From positions 1 to 6,001 of the forward strand of contig JBBRGO010000206.1 in NCBI GenBank assembly GCA_038224055.1: 6,001 bases of DNA, written 5' to 3'. Made by a program: the position numbers and the translations under genes. The DNA comes from JBDSSS01 sp038224055. GTDB lineage: Bacteria > Actinomycetota > Actinomycetes > Actinomycetales > Dermatophilaceae. Below the pieces are notes generated by a model, which had not been told where the DNA came from, made no database searches, and saw only the letters and a list, made by a program, of their open reading frames with translations. Shown here one piece after another: positions 4,422 through 6,001 of this stretch; the first letter of the stretch is position 1, and every line of letters starts with the position of its first letter.

Positions 4422-5513
4422 ACGCGAGCGGTGCAGGAACTGCCCAAGGCGCACCTGCACCTGCACTTCACCGGCTCGATGCGGATCGGGACGATGCGCG
4501 ACCTCGCGGCCCGACACGGTCTCCACCTGCCCGAGGCGCTCACCGGCGACTGGCCCCCCACCCTGGCCCGGGCCACCGACGAGCGGGGCTGGTTCCGCTT
4601 CCAGCGCCTCTACGACGCGGCCCGCGCGTGCGTCCGGGGCGAGGAGGACATGCGCCGCATCGTCCGCGAGGCCGCGCAGGACGACGCGACCGAGGGGTCG
4701 CGCTGGCTCGAGATCCAGGTCGACCCGACCTCCTACGCCCCGTATGTCGGCGGGATCACGCCGGCGCTCGAGATCGTCCTCGACGAGGCCCGGGCCGTCT
4801 CGGCCACCGGGCCGGTCGGCGTGGGAGTCATCGTCGCGGCGAGCCGGATGCGCCACCCGCTGGAGGCTCGGACCCTGGCCCGGTTGGCGGCCCGTCACGC
4901 CGGCACCGGCCCGGGGGACGTCGTCGGGTTCGGACTGTCCAACGACGAACGCCGCGGCGCCCTCGCCGACTTCGGACCCGCCTTCGCCATCGCCCGACGA
5001 GCGGGGCTGGCTCTCGTCCCGCACGGTGGTGAGCTGCTCGGGGCGCAGTCGGTGATGGAGACGCTCGAGCACCTCGAACCGGACCGCATCGGCCACGGCG
5101 TCCGATCGGTGGAGGACCCGCAGGTCCTCGACGCCGTGGCCCGGTCGGGTGTCACCCTCGAGGTCTGCCCGGGCAGCAACGTCTCCCTCGGGGTCTACGC
5201 CGAGGCCGCGGACGTGCCGCTCCGCCGGATCATCGAGGCCGGGGTGCCGGTCGCGCTGGGCGCCGACGACCCGCTGCTCTTCGGCACCCGGCTCGCCGCG
5301 CAGTACTCCGCCGCCCGCGACCTCGGGCTGACGGACGTGGAGCTCGCGAGCCTGGCCCGGGACTCGATCCGGGCCAGCCGGGCCCCGGCCGAGGTCCGGG
5401 GGCCCGCCCTCATCGACATCGACCACTGGCTCGCAGGCGACGACGGGGACGGCGGGGACGGCACGGCCGCGGGTTCGCAACCAGTCCGAGACCGTGTCGT
5501 GACCCGCCCGTGA
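4419..5513 (+). CDS. add: Adenosine deaminase family protein (metal-dependent amidohydrolase)
   Basis: A 364-residue TIM-barrel deaminase of the adenosine/AMP deaminase family, expected to convert adenosine to inosine plus ammonia in purine salvage. Zinc-site motifs appear in order: HLH (His14, His16) in LPKAHLHLHFTGS; His202 and the catalytic Glu205 in PHGGE; His226 in RIGHG; and Asp283-Asp284 in LGADDP. The SNV motif (CPGSNVSLG, from Cys250) is present. Compared with classical ADA, the Asp after HxHL (human Asp19, near the ribose 5'-OH) is Thr18, HAGE is HGGE, SDDP is ADDP, and GFDLAGDE is GFGLSNDE. This HFTGS variant occurs across actinobacterial homologues, so substrate may differ from adenosine (another nucleoside or aminopurine). 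The C-terminal 25 residues or so are Gly/Asp-rich and probably disordered. ATG 4419 is chosen because the motif block starts at residue 8; the frame is open further upstream but shadows DUF5709. Confidence 0.88.
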   Translation: MTRAVQELPKAHLHLHFTGSMRIGTMRDLAARHGLHLPEALTGDWPPTLARATDERGWFRFQRLYDAARACVRGEEDMRRIVREAAQDDATEGSRWLEIQVDPTSYAPYVGGITPALEIVLDEARAVSATGPVGVGVIVAASRMRHPLEARTLARLAARHAGTGPGDVVGFGLSNDERRGALADFGPAFAIARRAGLALVPHGGELLGAQSVMETLEHLEPDRIGHGVRSVEDPQVLDAVARSGVTLEVCPGSNVSLGVYAEAADVPLRRIIEAGVPVALGADDPLLFGTRLAAQYSAARDLGLTDVELASLARDSIRASRAPAEVRGPALIDIDHWLAGDDGDGGDGTAAGSQPVRDRVVTRP

Positions 5514-5520
5514 TGCGGGT
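5502..5520 (+). terminator. Weak hairpin over the deaminase stop codon
   Basis: ACCCGC (5502-5507) and GCGGGT (5515-5520) form a 6-bp stem with a 7-base loop that contains the TGA stop. A G/T pair at 5501/5521 could extend it. There is no T-run, so termination is possible but unproven; many actinobacterial terminators lack U-tracts. Confidence 0.35.
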
Positions 5521-5557
5521 TCGGCGGTCTCCGTGGCGGCGCGCGCGAGCACAGGGT

Positions 5558-5587
5558 TTGCTCAGCGACCGGCCCGCCGGTCATGCT
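5558..5587 (+). promoter_or_regulatory. Candidate promoter with inverted repeat upstream of the lipoprotein gene
   Basis: TTGCTC (5558-5563) and CATGCT (5582-5587) are spaced by 18 bases and lie just before ATG 5597. Between them is a perfect inverted repeat GACCGG-CCCG-CCGGTC (5567-5582), positioned where a repressor would block polymerase. Both hexamers are weak matches, so this is a suggestion. The region 5514-5596 holds nothing else I recognise. Confidence 0.35.
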
Positions 5588-5596
5588 GGTGGTGAG

Positions 5597-6001
5597 ATGA
5601 AGACTTTTTCGGCAGCTGCCCCGGCCCTCCGCGCCACCACGACCACCCGTCTGCGCCGGGTCGCAGCAGTGGGGGCGGTGATCCCCCTCCTTGCCCTCGG
5701 CGCGTGCAGCACCGAGGCCCCCGTGACGTCCGGTCCGGTCGGGACGAGCTCGACGGCGCCCGATGGGGCCACCCCGGATGCGACTTCCGCACTCGAGCCC
5801 ACCCCCTCGACGACGGCCTCCGAGACGGCGCCGACCCCGAGCGCCACGCCCGCTGCCACAGCGACGACGGCGAAGCCCCGGACGAAGCAGAGCGCGATCA
5901 ACGCGGTGATCCGCGACTCCGACCTCGGCCACACCATCACCGCGACGAAGATCACCCGCAACCTGCCCTACCCCGCAGGCAACCCCGTGGCCGCCAGCTC
6001 C
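5597..6001 (+). CDS. Putative secreted lipoprotein, N-terminal part (runs off window)
   Basis: ATG 5597 follows GGTGGTGAG directly and opens a frame that is uninterrupted to the last base (135 codons). Residues 1-36 form a lipoprotein signal. They comprise an unusually long N region with Arg/Thr (LRATTTTRLRR), a hydrophobic segment at about 22-36 (VAAVGAVIPLLALGA) and the lipobox LGAC with Cys37. Cleavage and lipidation at Cys37 would anchor it to the outer face of the membrane. Residues 38 to about 92 are a Thr/Ser/Pro/Ala-rich low-complexity linker, typical of a wall-spanning tether and possibly glycosylated. A folded domain appears to begin near residue 96 (QSAINAVIRDSDLGHTITATKITRNLPYPAG), but I do not recognise it. 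A shorter start is unlikely, as no closer ATG or GTG leaves a full signal with basic residues. Confidence 0.8.
   Translation, partial: MKTFSAAAPALRATTTTRLRRVAAVGAVIPLLALGACSTEAPVTSGPVGTSSTAPDGATPDATSALEPTPSTTASETAPTPSATPAATATTAKPRTKQSAINAVIRDSDLGHTITATKITRNLPYPAGNPVAASS

Noticed and set aside
3575..4576. Minus-strand frame of 333 codons spanning the aminotransferase end and DUF5709
   Set aside because: It crosses three real gene boundaries on the other strand, has low-complexity Val/Leu/Gly translation and no recognisable domain.
4353..5552. Long minus-strand frame of 399 codons opposite the deaminase
   Set aside because: It is an antisense shadow. The + strand frame carries every deaminase motif in order.

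Overview
The window is very GC-rich with strong third-position G/C bias. It carries a tRNA-Trp–secE–nusG cluster, an Rv3722c-type aspartate aminotransferase and a DUF5709 protein, which points to a high-GC Gram-positive actinobacterium. A Micrococcales / Intrasporangiaceae-like organism is my best guess from gene order; no marker here fixes the genus.

Layout. Positions 1-414 (+) hold the 3' part of a nusG copy, running in from the left edge. It is followed by three near-identical 39-bp palindromic repeats (418-560), a leader, and the first 27 codons of rplK (703-783), after which L11 homology stops. A GC-rich stretch with a strong hairpin (about 784-839) joins this to a second, complete nusG on the opposite strand (875-1690, -). 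Upstream of that copy, on the - strand, are secE (1761-2030) and tRNA-Trp (2185-2257), with a likely promoter at 2329-2358. Diverging rightward are the aminotransferase (2526-3860), a DUF5709 gene overlapping it by 4 bp (3857-4378), an adenosine deaminase family gene (4419-5513) and the start of a Thr/Ala/Pro-rich lipoprotein that runs off the right edge (5597-6001).

How the genes work together. tRNA-Trp, secE and nusG form a standard transcription/translation/secretion cluster that would normally continue into rplK-rplA. Here the cluster is broken. Instead of rplK after nusG on the - strand, there is a mirror-image nusG tail with a truncated rplK pointing back at it. The two nusG copies form an inverted repeat (1-453 versus 837-1288) with seven substitutions in the 414 coding bases and one 1-nt indel just beyond. 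This is the one anomalous structure in the window. It is either a fold-back or strain-chimeric join in the assembly, or a real inverted duplication, and the palindromes and junction hairpin fit either origin. The rightward genes look like ordinary core metabolism (aspartate/amino-group transfer, purine salvage). I see no phage, transposase, CRISPR, toxin-antitoxin or defence genes and no convincing new system.
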